Source of the DNA: Mycoavidus sp. B2-EB | GTDB lineage: Bacteria; Pseudomonadota; Gammaproteobacteria; Burkholderiales; Burkholderiaceae | Assembly: GCF_014218255.1 (NCBI RefSeq) | Contig: NZ_AP021872.1 | Location: 496,001-560,000 of the forward strand | Direction of reading: 5' to 3' | DNA: 64,000 bases | Shown: in pieces, positions 47,332 through 56,509 of the stretch | Layout of the letters: each line of letters starts with the position of its first letter | Position numbering within the stretch: position 1 is the first letter of the stretch | The notes under the pieces: model-generated | Seen by the model: only the letters and a program-made list of their open reading frames with translations | What the model was told of the DNA's origin: nothing | Databases searched by the model: none | Translations under genes and position numbers: made by a program

Positions 47332-47835
47332 ATGAAAACAATTTTTCTGTGCCGTTACTTGCATTCAGAAGCATTGCGGCGCGAGATTCATGAAGGTTTG
47401 AATGTTGTAGAGAATTGGAACAGCGCCAATAGCTTTATTATCAACGGCGAGCGTTATAGCAATTCTGGGATGATCGAAGATTGGGGGGATGGAGCAATAG
47501 ATGGAAAACGCGTACGTCTAAATCAAATCGTTGCTCCACGGTCGCGTTTTGTCTATCAGTACGACTTTGGCGATAGTTGGGAGCATGAGATTAAGGTGGA
47601 GAAAGTCGTCGCACTCCAAGCTGGAATAAAGATACCGCGTTGTGTGGCTGGCGAGCGGGCATGTCCGCCAGAAGATTGCGGTGGTGCCTGGGGTTATGGG
47701 GATATGCTGGAAAAGTTGGCTGGAGCGCCTTGTGAGGAACGATCTGAATTAATCGAATGGCTCGGTTATGAATTCGACCCACAGCATTTTAATCTTCATG
47801 AGATCAATAAAAATCTCAAGCACTTGCAAAAATGA
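47332..47835 (+). CDS. Chimeric ORF: Tn3 transposase C-terminal fragment joined to a pRiA4b ORF-3 domain
   Basis: Residues 1-35 ([21 protein letters not shown], then [12 protein letters not shown]) match the C-terminal region of Tn3 transposases. From about residue 36 ([10 protein letters not shown]) to the end the protein matches pRiA4b ORF-3 family: [39 protein letters not shown] and [16 protein letters not shown]. The first beta strands of the pRiA4b domain (usually LKxTLxGxxPPIWRR) are absent, replaced by the transposase piece. The ORF overlaps the nuclease gene by four bases. It may be a translated fusion or a relic. Confidence 0.7.
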   Translation: MKTIFLCRYLHSEALRREIHEGLNVVENWNSANSFIINGERYSNSGMIEDWGDGAIDGKRVRLNQIVAPRSRFVYQYDFGDSWEHEIKVEKVVALQAGIKIPRCVAGERACPPEDCGGAWGYGDMLEKLAGAPCEERSELIEWLGYEFDPQHFNLHEINKNLKHLQK

Positions 47836-48926
47836 AGATACCCTCAATGAATTTACAAACTGTGCAAATGAGCAATATCGCGACTGAGCTTGTTGGCGAC
47901 ATCCGCAATTTGATCAGTGAGGCCAAAGTCGGACTGGCTGCCACCGTTAATTCGACTCTGACCATGCTGTATTGGCGTATCAGGCGACGTATCCAGACCG
48001 AGGTACTGAAAGGTGAGCGGGCTGAATATGGCAAGCAAATCGTTGCAACTCTGGCTCAACAATTGGAAGCCGAACAAGGGCGTGGTTTTAGCGCCAAAAA
48101 TTTGCGCCACATGTTGCATTTTTCTGAAGCGTTTCCTGACGCAGAAATTGTCTCGACGTTGTCTAGACAATTGGCCTGGAGCCACTTTCTTGAAATTATC
48201 TATTTAAAAGATGATCTCAAGCGTGATTTCTATGCTGAGATGTGTCGCCTAGAGCGATGGAGTGTTCGCACGTTGCGACAACGTATAGGCTCAATGCTAT
48301 TTGAGCGCACAGCGGTATCGCACAAGCCAAATGAGTTGATCCAGCAGGAGTTGACTGCACTGCGGAAATCCGACTTGTTGTCACCTGCGCTAGTACTAAA
48401 AGATCCGTACATCCTCGACTTCCTTGGTCTGCAGGACCGCCATCTAGAGAAAAACCTAGAAGATGCCATTCTACGTGAGCTGGAAAACTTTCTGCTAGAA
48501 CTAGGGGCTGGATTTTCTTTTGTCGCTCGCCAGAAAAGGTTGCAAATAGATAATGATGACTTCTACATCGACCTACTGTTTTACAACCGTCGCCTCAAAC
48601 GTCTAGTCGCTATAGAATTAAAACTAGGCGACTTTGAGGCGGCTCATAAAGGCCAAATGGAGCTTTATCTACGTTGGCTGGCAAAGCATGAACAAGAACC
48701 AGGCGAAGCGCCGCCTCTGGGCATTATTCTGTGCACCGGTAAAAAACGCGAACAGATTGAATTGCTGGAGTTAGATCAAAGGGGCATTCACGTTGCCGAA
48801 TATCTGACAGACCTGCCACCCCGACAACTGTTAGAGCAGAAGTTGCATGAGGCAGTGGCGATGTCGAAAGCGCGACTTAAAAATCGAGTGAGTCATACAG
48901 ATGGTGAGACGGCGAGCGAAACATGA
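47832..48926 (+). CDS. DUF1016 (YhcG-type) PDDEXK nuclease
   Basis: The 364-residue protein has the N-terminal DUF1016 helical domain ([33 protein letters not shown], later [18 protein letters not shown] and LSWSH-type [15 protein letters not shown]). The C-terminal PDDEXK core has Asp in [27 protein letters not shown] with the E-x-K pair. YhcG-like proteins are probable nucleases, often on mobile elements. The start overlaps the upstream ORF by ATGA. It seems intact, unlike the transposase, so it may be maintained. Substrate is unknown. Confidence 0.85.
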   Translation: MKIPSMNLQTVQMSNIATELVGDIRNLISEAKVGLAATVNSTLTMLYWRIRRRIQTEVLKGERAEYGKQIVATLAQQLEAEQGRGFSAKNLRHMLHFSEAFPDAEIVSTLSRQLAWSHFLEIIYLKDDLKRDFYAEMCRLERWSVRTLRQRIGSMLFERTAVSHKPNELIQQELTALRKSDLLSPALVLKDPYILDFLGLQDRHLEKNLEDAILRELENFLLELGAGFSFVARQKRLQIDNDDFYIDLLFYNRRLKRLVAIELKLGDFEAAHKGQMELYLRWLAKHEQEPGEAPPLGIILCTGKKREQIELLELDQRGIHVAEYLTDLPPRQLLEQKLHEAVAMSKARLKNRVSHTDGETASET

Positions 48927-49071
48927 GTGTCGCCTATAAAAACCTAGTTTCTCTCATTAGGGCTTGCTCTAGTGAGCGAATTTTATATTGCTCAAATTAA
49001 CTATCAATAGACATGATTCTGTATTTTGATCGAATAGCTATCTCAACATTTAGAATCCTTGTGATCGAAAA

Positions 49072-49641
49072 ATGATTGTTGGTTACGCAAGAACTTCCAC
49101 CGTCGATCAAAGGGCAGGCTTTGATGCTCAATTGAAAGAGCTGCACGCCGTTGGGTGCAAAAAGGTCTTTCAGGAGCAAGTTTCATCAGTTGGCGAGCGC
49201 ATGCATCTTGCTGCTGCCCTCGAATTCGTGCGAGAAGGCGATGTGCTGGTGGTTACTAAACTAGATCGCCTTGCTCGATCAGTAGCAGACTTAATGGCAA
49301 TCGTGCAAACCATAGATCGCAAATGTGTTGCATTACGCGTGCTGAACTTAGGAATGGACACACAGACTCCAACGGGAAAGCTCATGCTGACGGTATTAGG
49401 GGGTGTCGCCCAGTTCGAACGAGAAATGATGCTAGAGCGCCAGCGCGAAGGAGTGCTGAAAGCCAAAGCTGCTGGCAAATACAAAGGCCGTAAGCCAATT
49501 TCCTCAGATCGCCGCCAGAGTGTTATTAGCTTGGCAACTGAGGGTGCAACGAAAGCCAACATTGCCAGCCAACTCGGTATTGGCGAGGCCACCGTTTATC
49601 GTATTTTAGCTGCCGAGAAAAGCCGACCAGTCCAAAAGTAG
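49072..49641 (+). CDS. tnpR: Tn3-type serine resolvase
   Basis: This 189-residue site-specific recombinase resolves Tn3 cointegrates. The catalytic Ser9 lies in MIVGYARTSTVDQ, with Arg7, and the later conserved segments VTKLDRLARSVADL and GGVAQFEREMMLERQREGVLKAKAAGKYKGRK. A C-terminal helix-turn-helix (TKANIASQLGIGEATVYRIL) binds the res site. Res would be in the 145-bp AT-rich gap upstream, but I cannot mark subsites. It stands at the right end of the Tn3-type element, 24 bases before the terminal repeat. Confidence 0.92.
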   Translation: MIVGYARTSTVDQRAGFDAQLKELHAVGCKKVFQEQVSSVGERMHLAAALEFVREGDVLVVTKLDRLARSVADLMAIVQTIDRKCVALRVLNLGMDTQTPTGKLMLTVLGGVAQFEREMMLERQREGVLKAKAAGKYKGRKPISSDRRQSVISLATEGATKANIASQLGIGEATVYRILAAEKSRPVQK

Positions 49642-49665
49642 TCAGCAAAAAATGAAGAACTGCGC

Positions 49666-49702
49666 AAGATGGCACTTTTGGCAGCTATGTGCAGACTACT
49701 CC
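49666..49702 (-). repeat. Right terminal inverted repeat of the Tn3-type element
   Basis: 37 bases, read on the minus strand starting GGAG, matching the left end at all but two positions (third base and one T/C difference). It ends just before the ATG of a decayed gene. Confidence 0.8.
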
Positions 49703-49705
49703 AAC

Positions 49706-49817
49706 ATGGAGCAACGCTTTGATACCAAGCTCGAAAAACTTGAAATGAGCTTACTCGCTAGCCAGCGTGGTTGGGATTGTCGTTAGTGCGACGGTAACCC
49801 CCGTAAAAATTTTATAG
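49706..49817 (+). pseudogene. Remnant of a small DUF1640-like coiled-coil membrane protein gene
   Basis: From the ATG directly after the transposon end the frame reads MEQRFDTKLEKLEMSLLASQ and stops at TAG after WDCR. A shifted frame continues with GIVVSATVTPVKIL and stop. Small DUF1640-like proteins have this order: MExRFDxKLxKLE coiled coil, then a glycine-led hydrophobic helix. It is frameshifted and its 5' end may have been cut by the transposon. Weak but consistent. Confidence 0.35.
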
Positions 49818-49925
49818 CTGTCGCCATTCCTTATGTGCAGTCTTGCATGCGTTACCAGATGCTGACGTTGGTTAGGTTGTGTGTTATCGTATCTTGGTCT
49901 TTAACAGCAACCGTTTACTTCTATC

Positions 49926-50918
49926 ATGTCTGATGACGATTCAATTGCTAATGCTAGGTCTGGCAAGACCGGAGTTGAGGCTGCGCCCCTCTGGGAACGT
50001 GCATTAATCGAAAAAACCGTACTTGCGGCAGTGTGTGAGCAACGCACGGCACGGCGCTGGAAAATATTTTTCCGCTTGGCATTTCTAATGATTTTCGTCG
50101 TCATGGCCTGGCGTACAGTTTCTGTCTCAAGCAGCACGGGCGGGGCCACCGGCAAGCATGCTGCGCTGGTTTCGCTGCAAGGTGAAATTGTGTCGGATCA
50201 ACAAAGCAATGCGGCTAACCTGAATGCCGCGCTTGAGCGGGCCTTTTCAGCCGAGCAAGCAGCGGGCGTTATTCTGCAAATCAACAGCCCGGGCGGTAGT
50301 CCTGTGCAGGCGGGTATGGTCAATGATGAAATCCGTCGATTGCGCGCGCGCTATCCAACTAAGCCGCTTTATGTTGTGGTCGATGATATTTGTGCCTCGG
50401 GCGCCTATTACATCGCTGTGGCCGCTGACAAAATCTTCGTGGATAAGGCCAGCATAATCGGTTCAATCGGTGTGCGCATGGATAGCTTTGGTTTTAATAG
50501 CTTAATGAGTAAATTGGGCATCGAGCGGCGTTTGCTGACTGCGGGTCGTAATAAAGCGTTAAACGATCCTTTTTTGCCAGAAGACAAAGTGCAAAAGAAA
50601 TATATGCAAAATTTGCTGGATGAGGTGCACCAGCAATTTATTGAAGCGGTTCGCCAAGGGCGGGGTAAGCGTTTGCAGGAAACACCAGATATTTTCTCAG
50701 GTTTAGTTTGGACCGGACAACGCAGCGTTGCACTTGGGTTGGCAGATGGTTTGGGCGACACGCGCTATGTGCTCCGCGAACTCTTAAAAACTGAAAAAAT
50801 CGTTGATTACACAGTGAAAGAAGGCATGTTCGATCGTTTTGCGCGCAGATTTGGGTTGTCCGCGGGCGCGTCTGCTGTGCGCGCGTTGACAAGCCAAGAA
50901 TCTCTGCAATTCAATTGA
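49926..50918 (+). CDS. sppA: Signal peptide peptidase-like S49 serine protease
   Basis: This inner-membrane protease degrades signal-peptide remnants and membrane peptides. The 330-residue form has one N-terminal membrane helix (FFRLAFLMIFVVMAW, about residues 47-62) and one S49 domain. Conserved segments are VILQINSPGGSPVQAG and the catalytic Ser in DDICASGAYYIAVAADKIF, then IGSIGVRMDSFGF where the Lys of the dyad is expected further on (KLGIERRL). Burkholderia sppA is of this short form. It is the first gene after the Tn3-type element. Confidence 0.85.
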   Translation: MSDDDSIANARSGKTGVEAAPLWERALIEKTVLAAVCEQRTARRWKIFFRLAFLMIFVVMAWRTVSVSSSTGGATGKHAALVSLQGEIVSDQQSNAANLNAALERAFSAEQAAGVILQINSPGGSPVQAGMVNDEIRRLRARYPTKPLYVVVDDICASGAYYIAVAADKIFVDKASIIGSIGVRMDSFGFNSLMSKLGIERRLLTAGRNKALNDPFLPEDKVQKKYMQNLLDEVHQQFIEAVRQGRGKRLQETPDIFSGLVWTGQRSVALGLADGLGDTRYVLRELLKTEKIVDYTVKEGMFDRFARRFGLSAGASAVRALTSQESLQFN

Positions 50919-50923
50919 TCGCG

Positions 50924-51646
50924 TTAGGCTGGCGCGGCTAACAGTAGAAAAATCGCGGGCCGTTTATGCACTTCAAGCAAATCCGCGCGCCACTGATTGA
51001 CCGCGCGGCTCACGATGGATTCGCTAGGGAGTGTCAAATCTACCGCAACGCATAATTGGGTTGACGCGGTGCAGTGGGTAAGCAACGCATCCAGTAAGGC
51101 TTGATTCCGATAAGGGGTCTCAATAAAAATTTGAGTTTGCTGCTGCGTGCGCGATTGCTTCTCAAGGGTTTGTAAAGCGCGCATGCGCTGATTCGGATTG
51201 ACTGGCAAATAACCATGAAAAGCAAAGCTTTGTCCATTCAATCCGGAGGCCATTAAAGCCAACAAAATAGAACTCGGTCCAACCAAGGGCACAACCGGCA
51301 CTCCGCATTGATGCGCATAGCGTACCAATAGCGCGCCAGGATCGGCGACTGCCGGACACCCTGCATCCGAGACCAGCCCCCCATCTGCGCCCGCGACAAT
51401 CGGTGTTAATAACGAATGAATTTGAGCGGCCGGCGTATGCACATTCAATTCGCGAATTTCAATATCTTGCATCGCGTGCTGGGTGCCGATCTGTTTCAAA
51501 AATGCGCGCGTTGCTTTTGCATTTTCACCGATGTAATAAGTGAGTTGAGCCGCGCGCGCTTGAACGGCTGCAGGCAGAACCGCAGTGAGCAAGTCGCTCT
51601 CGGTCGAGCCCAGTGTATTGGGCACTAAATAAAGTTTGCCTGTCAT
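50924..51646 (-). CDS. SAM-dependent methyltransferase of the tetrapyrrole methylase family (RsmI-like)
   Basis: The 240-residue protein begins GKLYLVPNTLG and contains DGGLVSDAGCPAVADPGALLVRYAHQ and VPLVGPSSILLALMASGLNG, the SAM-binding pattern of RsmI, the 2'-O-methyltransferase of 16S rRNA C1402. It is a shorter paralogue than E. coli RsmI and its substrate is not certain. It overlaps the maf gene by four bases and is convergent with sppA, five bases away. The Burkholderia order here is conserved. Confidence 0.8.
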   Translation of the reverse strand: MTGKLYLVPNTLGSTESDLLTAVLPAAVQARAAQLTYYIGENAKATRAFLKQIGTQHAMQDIEIRELNVHTPAAQIHSLLTPIVAGADGGLVSDAGCPAVADPGALLVRYAHQCGVPVVPLVGPSSILLALMASGLNGQSFAFHGYLPVNPNQRMRALQTLEKQSRTQQQTQIFIETPYRNQALLDALLTHCTASTQLCVAVDLTLPSESIVSRAVNQWRADLLEVHKRPAIFLLLAAPA

Positions 51647-52251
51647 CGTACGGTAAAGAGTTTGAGCCCGGTTGCGCGTAGCATTTGGGTTAATTCAATT
51701 AAGGGTAAGCCGATCAAAGCGGTCGGATCATGACTTTGCACCGATTCAAGCAAAGCGATGCCCAGTCCCTCTGCTTTTGCGCTACCGGCAACATCATAGG
51801 GTTGTTCGATGCGCAAATACGCATCCAGCTCTTCATCTGGCAGATCGCGCAACCGAACCTGCGTGAGAATGTCAGCGCTTTGCATGATGTTGCGGGGCGC
51901 ATCATAAACGCACAGCGCGCTATGAAATTCAATCGTACGCCCCCGCATAGATTGTAGCTGGGCCAGCGCCTTGGCGTGATTGCCGGCTTTGCCAAGCTGC
52001 TGACCCTCACACAGAGCGACTTGGTCCGCGCCGATAATCAGCGCGTCAGGAGCCTGAATCGCGACTTTGCGTGCTTTGGCTTGCGCCAGTCTTAATGCTG
52101 TCGCGGCAGGCGTTTCGTTAGGCCAAGGCGTTTCATCCAGATCGGGCGTAATCATTTCAAATGGAATCCGTAGCCTGTCTAGCAACGCGCGGCGATAGGG
52201 GGAACTTGAGGCAAGGATTAAGCGAGGTTGATCAGGCAGCGCAGCGGGCAT
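51643..52251 (-). CDS. Maf/YceF-like nucleotide pyrophosphatase
   Basis: Maf proteins hydrolyse modified or canonical nucleoside triphosphates; YceF prefers 7-methyl-GTP. The 202-residue protein has ILASSSPYRRALLDRLRIPF near the start, ETPAATALRLAQAKARKVA, IIGADQVALCEGQQLGKAG with the catalytic acidic residue, and the late DPTALIGLPLIELTQMLRATG. These match YceF-type Maf. It overlaps the methyltransferase gene and is divergent from yceD across 147 bp. Confidence 0.88.
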   Translation of the reverse strand: MPAALPDQPRLILASSSPYRRALLDRLRIPFEMITPDLDETPWPNETPAATALRLAQAKARKVAIQAPDALIIGADQVALCEGQQLGKAGNHAKALAQLQSMRGRTIEFHSALCVYDAPRNIMQSADILTQVRLRDLPDEELDAYLRIEQPYDVAGSAKAEGLGIALLESVQSHDPTALIGLPLIELTQMLRATGLKLFTVR

Positions 52252-52398
52252 GGTTCGTTTGTTGAAACAAAGAGAAGGGTCTAGGATTTGACGTAAAAAT
52301 TAAAAATCGATAAGCTGATGGGCTTTTCATTGTTTCATTGGCTTTTCTGAAGCGGAAGTGCCCGCCATAAAGCTGTTGATTGTTGGTGAGTCACATTC

Positions 52399-52929
52399 AT
52401 GAGTCAATCTCTTAGCAGTTCAGCTGTACTCGACAATCCGCGTATGTTTGATGTGTTTGCGTTTGTGCGCAAGCAACAGCAGGCATGCGGCGAAGTCTTA
52501 GTACAGGATTTGCCGCGTATCTTAAACGAAGTTACGCCCGATAAGCTAGTCCAGCATCCAGCGTTGCGCTGGAGCGCAACCGGCGCGCTGCGCCAGGAGC
52601 TAGCGGCCGACGACAAAACGGTGGCTATGCCCTACTTGAGGTTGACGCTGCAAGGCGCATTATGGCTTGAATGCCAGCGCTGCCTGGAGTCATACCCGGA
52701 GCCACTCACGATCGATATATGGTACCGTATCGTGGAAAACAGTGCGCAGGCTGATGCTGCGCCAGCCAATGATGGGCACACGGATGTTATCGTTGGCTCG
52801 CATCAATTCGATTTGATCGATTTGATTGATGAGGAACTATTGCTTTCTTTGCCGCTTGTGCCCAAGCATCCAGTCTGTCCATTTGTCCATGAATCTATCA
52901 TAGGATATGGGGCGGAAACCTCTAATTGA
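52399..52929 (+). CDS. yceD: YceD/DUF177 protein (23S rRNA accumulation)
   Basis: YceD is needed for proper 23S rRNA accumulation in E. coli; its mechanism is unknown. The 176-residue product has the DUF177 hallmark cysteine pair in LECQRCLESYPEPLTIDIWY near residue 95 and the acidic region DLIDLIDEELLLSLPLVPKHP with a later Cys, which may bind metal. It is placed directly before rpmF, the conserved yceD-rpmF-plsX-fab order in proteobacteria. Confidence 0.88.
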   Translation: MSQSLSSSAVLDNPRMFDVFAFVRKQQQACGEVLVQDLPRILNEVTPDKLVQHPALRWSATGALRQELAADDKTVAMPYLRLTLQGALWLECQRCLESYPEPLTIDIWYRIVENSAQADAAPANDGHTDVIVGSHQFDLIDLIDEELLLSLPLVPKHPVCPFVHESIIGYGAETSN

Positions 52930-53034
52930 AGCTCACTCGATGAATTAGATAAAGCGAATATCTGTTAGTTAGGTGAAGCTAATTCGGCGAGTTATGTTAG
53001 AATTCCGGAAATTTTCAAAGTTACGGAGTGACTT

Positions 53035-53214
53035 ATGGCAGTTCAGCAAAACAAAAAATCACCGTCAAAACGCGGGATGCATCGTTCACATGACTTCTTG
53101 AGCGGCGTGCCGCTTGGGATTGAACCTACATCAGGCGAAGTGCATCTACGGCACCATGTAAGCCCGAATGGGTATTATCGCGGCAAGCAGGTTGTTAAAT
53201 CTAATAACGACTAA
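53035..53214 (+). CDS. rpmF: Ribosomal protein L32
   Basis: This 59-residue protein reads [20 protein letters not shown] at the start, followed by LHLRHHV-like and GYYRGKQV segments, the typical L32 sequence. It is a structural component of the 50S subunit. ACGGAG nine bases upstream supports the ATG. The zinc-type cysteine pairs of some L32 forms are absent, consistent with the C-minus proteobacterial form. It is cotranscribed with yceD. Confidence 0.96.
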   Translation: MAVQQNKKSPSKRGMHRSHDFLSGVPLGIEPTSGEVHLRHHVSPNGYYRGKQVVKSNND

Positions 53215-53313
53215 GACCGATTCATTGCATAATCATTGCCAGCAGCTTTATTGATTGGTTGCTGGTTCATAGTGAACGTAGGTTTTCAGTTACAAGTGTT
53301 TTCGGTTCAATGC

Positions 53314-53344
53314 AAGAGCGGCATTTATCTGCCGCTCTTTTGTA
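53314..53344 (+). terminator. Rho-independent terminator between rpmF and plsX
   Basis: AAGAGCGGCA at 53314-53323 pairs perfectly with TGCCGCTCTT at 53330-53339 across a TTTATC loop, then a T-run follows. It separates rpmF from plsX, which begins 20 bases later, so fatty acid genes may be partly uncoupled or attenuated. Confidence 0.85.
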
Positions 53345-53363
53345 TTAAGAGCCGTCAAATGGT

Positions 53364-54515
53364 ATGACGATTAAAATCACTATTGATTGCATGGGTGGCG
53401 ACTATGGTCCATCCGTGACGGTTCCTGCCGCAGTTAATTTTCTGCGGGCGCATGACGATGTTGCATTGATTTTGGTTGGCCTGGAAGATTCAATCCGCGC
53501 CCAGCTGAAAAAATGCAAAGCATTGCATGAAGCGAGATTATCTGTGCACGCTGCGACTGAGGTGGTGGCGATGGATGATTCGATCGAGGTCGCCCTGCGC
53601 AGGAAAAAAAACTCATCGATGCGGGTTGCCTTAAGTCTGATTAAAGAGGGGCAAGCGCAAGCCTGTGTCTCGGCTGGCAATACCGGAGCCTTAATGGCGG
53701 TTTCGCGTTATATGCTTAAAACGCTGGCAGGCATTGAACGTCCGGCGATTGCTGCAATCATGCCGCATCTACATGGCCATACGACCGTGCTGGACTTAGG
53801 CGCGAATGTTGATTGCGAGCCGCATCATTTGCTGAGCTTTGCTGAGATGGGCCATGCGTTGGTCGCAGCAGTTGAAGGTAAAGAACGGCCTACCATCGGT
53901 TTGTTGAATATCGGCGAAGAAGCCATTAAAGGCAATGGGGCGATTAAGCGCGCGGGTGAACTATTGCGTGCTAGCACCCTCAATTTTTATGGCAATGTAG
54001 AGGGCAATGATATTTACAAAGGCACAACGGATATTATCGTTTGTGATGGGTTTACCGGCAACGTTGCGCTGAAAACCTCCGAAGGGCTAGCACAGATGCT
54101 TAATAGCATCATTAAAGAAGAGTTCTTGCGCTCAGGCCTGAGTAAATTGATGGCAGGTCTGGCATGGCCAGTACTCTCGCGTCTTAAGCGGCGGCTTGAT
54201 CATCGGCGTTATAACGGCGCAGCACTGCTTGGCTTGCGCGGGCTGGTGATCAAGAGCCATGGTTCAGCCGATGCTTATGCTTTTGAATGGGCGCTTAAAC
54301 GCGGTTATGATGCGATTAAAAATAACCTGCAAACACGGCTTGAGCGCGCTATCGAAGAAAATCAGCTTGGGCGCGATGAAAATCTAGGCCAAACGTCTAG
54401 TAAAGCGAAGCAGGCGAGTGAGCCCCCTAAATTGGCGGATGATACTCTATCTGCTGGGGCAGATCATGAAGAAGTACGCCAAGCTATCGCTCGTAATGAG
54501 CGCAAAATCGGTTAG
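53364..54515 (+). CDS. plsX: Phosphate acyltransferase PlsX
   Basis: PlsX makes acyl-phosphate from acyl-ACP for phospholipid synthesis. The 383-residue product begins [23 protein letters not shown] and has [45 protein letters not shown] and [15 protein letters not shown], all hallmark segments. The C-terminus carries about 40 extra polar residues relative to E. coli PlsX. A terminator just upstream suggests read-through or a separate promoter. Confidence 0.95.
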   Translation: MTIKITIDCMGGDYGPSVTVPAAVNFLRAHDDVALILVGLEDSIRAQLKKCKALHEARLSVHAATEVVAMDDSIEVALRRKKNSSMRVALSLIKEGQAQACVSAGNTGALMAVSRYMLKTLAGIERPAIAAIMPHLHGHTTVLDLGANVDCEPHHLLSFAEMGHALVAAVEGKERPTIGLLNIGEEAIKGNGAIKRAGELLRASTLNFYGNVEGNDIYKGTTDIIVCDGFTGNVALKTSEGLAQMLNSIIKEEFLRSGLSKLMAGLAWPVLSRLKRRLDHRRYNGAALLGLRGLVIKSHGSADAYAFEWALKRGYDAIKNNLQTRLERAIEENQLGRDENLGQTSSKAKQASEPPKLADDTLSAGADHEEVRQAIARNERKIG

Positions 54516-54537
54516 AAATGATCGTATCCAAACCATA

Positions 54538-55527
54538 ATGGCACAGACAAATATTTATTCTCGCATCATTGGCACGGGCAGTTTTTTACCCTCCAGGCGT
54601 GTCACTAATGAAGAATTAGCAAACCAGCTCGCAGCGCGTGGCGTTGAAACCAGCGACGAATGGATTTTTACGCGCACCGGCATTCGTGCGCGTCATTTTG
54701 TGAGCGCTGAGCAAAACACCAGCGATCTGGCTTTAGCTGCTGCGCAAAACGCGCTGGATGCGGCTGGACTAGATCCGCAGTCACTCGATTTGATTATTGT
54801 GGCGACCTCAACGTCGGATCAAATTTTTCCGAGCACGGCGTGTTTATTGCAACGCAAACTTGGTATTTTCAATGGCAGCCCGGCTTTTGACGTGCAGGCA
54901 GTCTGCTCTGGGTTTGTTTATGCATTGACGATGGCGGATAATTTTATCCGGAGTGGCGCGTATCGCACAGTATTAGTGGTGGGGGCGGAAACCTTTTCGC
55001 GCTTACTGGACTTTAATGATCGCTCCACCTGCGTACTATTTGGCGATGGTGCGGGTGCCGTGGTGCTAGGCGCTTCTGCCGAGCCCGGTATTTTGGCTAG
55101 TGCGTTGCACGCGGACGGAAGTCAGGCAGAGATTCTCTGTGTGCCAGGTCGTCCGCAGGCCGGCGTGATTGCCGGGAGTGCTTTTTTGCATATGGATGGG
55201 CGGGCGGTGCTTAAGCTGGCGGTCAATGTGCTGGAAAAAGTTGCGCTTGAAGCGCTGGCTAAAGCGCAGCTAGCGCCTGCGCAGATTGACTGGTTGATTC
55301 CCCATCAAGCCAATATCCGGATTATGCAAGGAACGTGTCGTAAGCTGAATTTGCCGTTTGAACGTATGGTGGTGACGGTCGATCAGCACGGCAATACTTC
55401 AGCCGCTTCAATTCCACTGGCTTTGGATCAGGCCGTGCGAGATGGCCGGATTAAACCCGAGCAACATATTTTGATTGAAGGCGTTGGGGGTGGCTTTACT
55501 TGGGGCGCTTCGGTCATTCGTTTTTGA
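54538..55527 (+). CDS. fabH: Beta-ketoacyl-ACP synthase III
   Basis: FabH condenses acetyl-CoA with malonyl-ACP to start fatty acid elongation. The ATG at 54538 gives [20 protein letters not shown] and 329 residues. The catalytic Cys lies in [17 protein letters not shown], the His in [11 protein letters not shown] and the Asn in [15 protein letters not shown]. All are intact. An upstream in-frame start lies within plsX and has no site. Spacing to plsX is 22 bases. Confidence 0.95.
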   Translation: MAQTNIYSRIIGTGSFLPSRRVTNEELANQLAARGVETSDEWIFTRTGIRARHFVSAEQNTSDLALAAAQNALDAAGLDPQSLDLIIVATSTSDQIFPSTACLLQRKLGIFNGSPAFDVQAVCSGFVYALTMADNFIRSGAYRTVLVVGAETFSRLLDFNDRSTCVLFGDGAGAVVLGASAEPGILASALHADGSQAEILCVPGRPQAGVIAGSAFLHMDGRAVLKLAVNVLEKVALEALAKAQLAPAQIDWLIPHQANIRIMQGTCRKLNLPFERMVVTVDQHGNTSAASIPLALDQAVRDGRIKPEQHILIEGVGGGFTWGASVIRF

Positions 55528-55548
55528 TTGAATCAGGATTTAAACTAC

Positions 55549-56478
55549 ATGAAATTTGCATTTGTATTTCCCGGGCAAGGCTCGCAGTCAGTGGGTATGC
55601 TGGGGACTCTAGCCACTTGGCCGGTAGTGCGTGAGACGCTGCAAGAAGCGTCAGATACTTTGCAGCAGGATATGGGCAAGTTGCTTGCCGAGGGCCCTGC
55701 CGAGACCTTGAATCTCACGCTGCATACGCAGCCCGCGATGTTGACGGCGGCGTACGCTATGTATCGTGCCTGGACGAGTATAGGCGGGGCAGCGCCAGCT
55801 ATGGTCGCGGGCCATAGTTTGGGCGAATATACTGCCTTGGTGGTTGCAGGCGCCTTGTCTTTTAAAGATGCTCTAGCGCTGGTGCGTTTTCGCGCGCAAG
55901 CCATGCAAGAAGCGGTTCCCGTCGGGGTTGGCGCGATGGCGGCGATTCTTGGCCTAGAGGCTACTGTGGTACGCGCAGTGTGTGCTGAAGCGAGTGCGGC
56001 AGGAGTGGTCGAGGCCGTGAATTTTAATGCGCCAGCGCAAATCGTCATTGCTGGACATAAGGCTGCGGTTGAAGCGGCTTGCGAATTAGCTAAAGCTCAA
56101 GGCGCCAAACGCGCACTCCTGTTGCCGGTCTCGGCACCGTTTCATTCCTCTTTGCTACAGCCCGCTTCGGATCGCCTGCGTGAATATTTGTCAGAGGTTG
56201 AAGTGCGCGCGCCGCAGATCCCAGTAGTCAATAATATTGATGTGGCGACAGCGTCTGAGCCCAGCGAGATTAGACATGCACTCGCGCGTCAGGCGGCGGG
56301 GCCAGTGCGTTGGGTTGAGTCCATTCAGGCGCTGGCGCAGGCCGGTATGACACATATCGTAGAATGCGGTCCTGGCAAAGTTTTAGCGGGTTTAACCAAA
56401 CGCATTGATAGTACCCTTGTAAGTATGGCTTTATGCGATTCCGCAGCGCTTGATGAGGCTCTGCCACTTTTGCGTTAG
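55549..56478 (+). CDS. fabD: Malonyl-CoA:ACP transacylase
   Basis: FabD loads malonyl groups onto ACP. The ATG at 55549 (MKFAFVFPGQGSQSVGM) has AGGA upstream; an in-frame TTG at 55528 abuts the fabH stop and is less likely. The 309-residue protein shows FPGQGSQ, the nucleophile Ser in GHSLGEYTALVVAGALS, and the His in VSAPFHSSLL. It lies in fab order between fabH and fabG. Confidence 0.95.
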   Translation: MKFAFVFPGQGSQSVGMLGTLATWPVVRETLQEASDTLQQDMGKLLAEGPAETLNLTLHTQPAMLTAAYAMYRAWTSIGGAAPAMVAGHSLGEYTALVVAGALSFKDALALVRFRAQAMQEAVPVGVGAMAAILGLEATVVRAVCAEASAAGVVEAVNFNAPAQIVIAGHKAAVEAACELAKAQGAKRALLLPVSAPFHSSLLQPASDRLREYLSEVEVRAPQIPVVNNIDVATASEPSEIRHALARQAAGPVRWVESIQALAQAGMTHIVECGPGKVLAGLTKRIDSTLVSMALCDSAALDEALPLLR

Positions 56479-56509
56479 CCATTTGATTTGACTGAAAAAT
56501 AGAAGCTTA

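Larger units (their letters stand above)
46758..49702. mobile_element. Tn3-family transposon derivative with gutted transposase
   Basis: Terminal inverted repeats at 46758-46794 and 49666-49702 enclose 2945 bp. Inside, in order, are the N-terminal domain of a Tn3 transposase (stopping early), a transposase/pRiA4b-ORF3 chimera, a DUF1016 nuclease gene and a serine resolvase gene. Flanking 5-mers TACAA and AACAT do not match, so no target duplication is visible. The element cannot move on its own transposase but might be mobilised by one acting in trans. It occupies the rluC-sppA interval. Confidence 0.75.

Noticed and set aside
46752-49707. Target-site duplication flanking the Tn3-type element
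   Set aside because: The flanking 5-mers TACAA and AACAT do not match.
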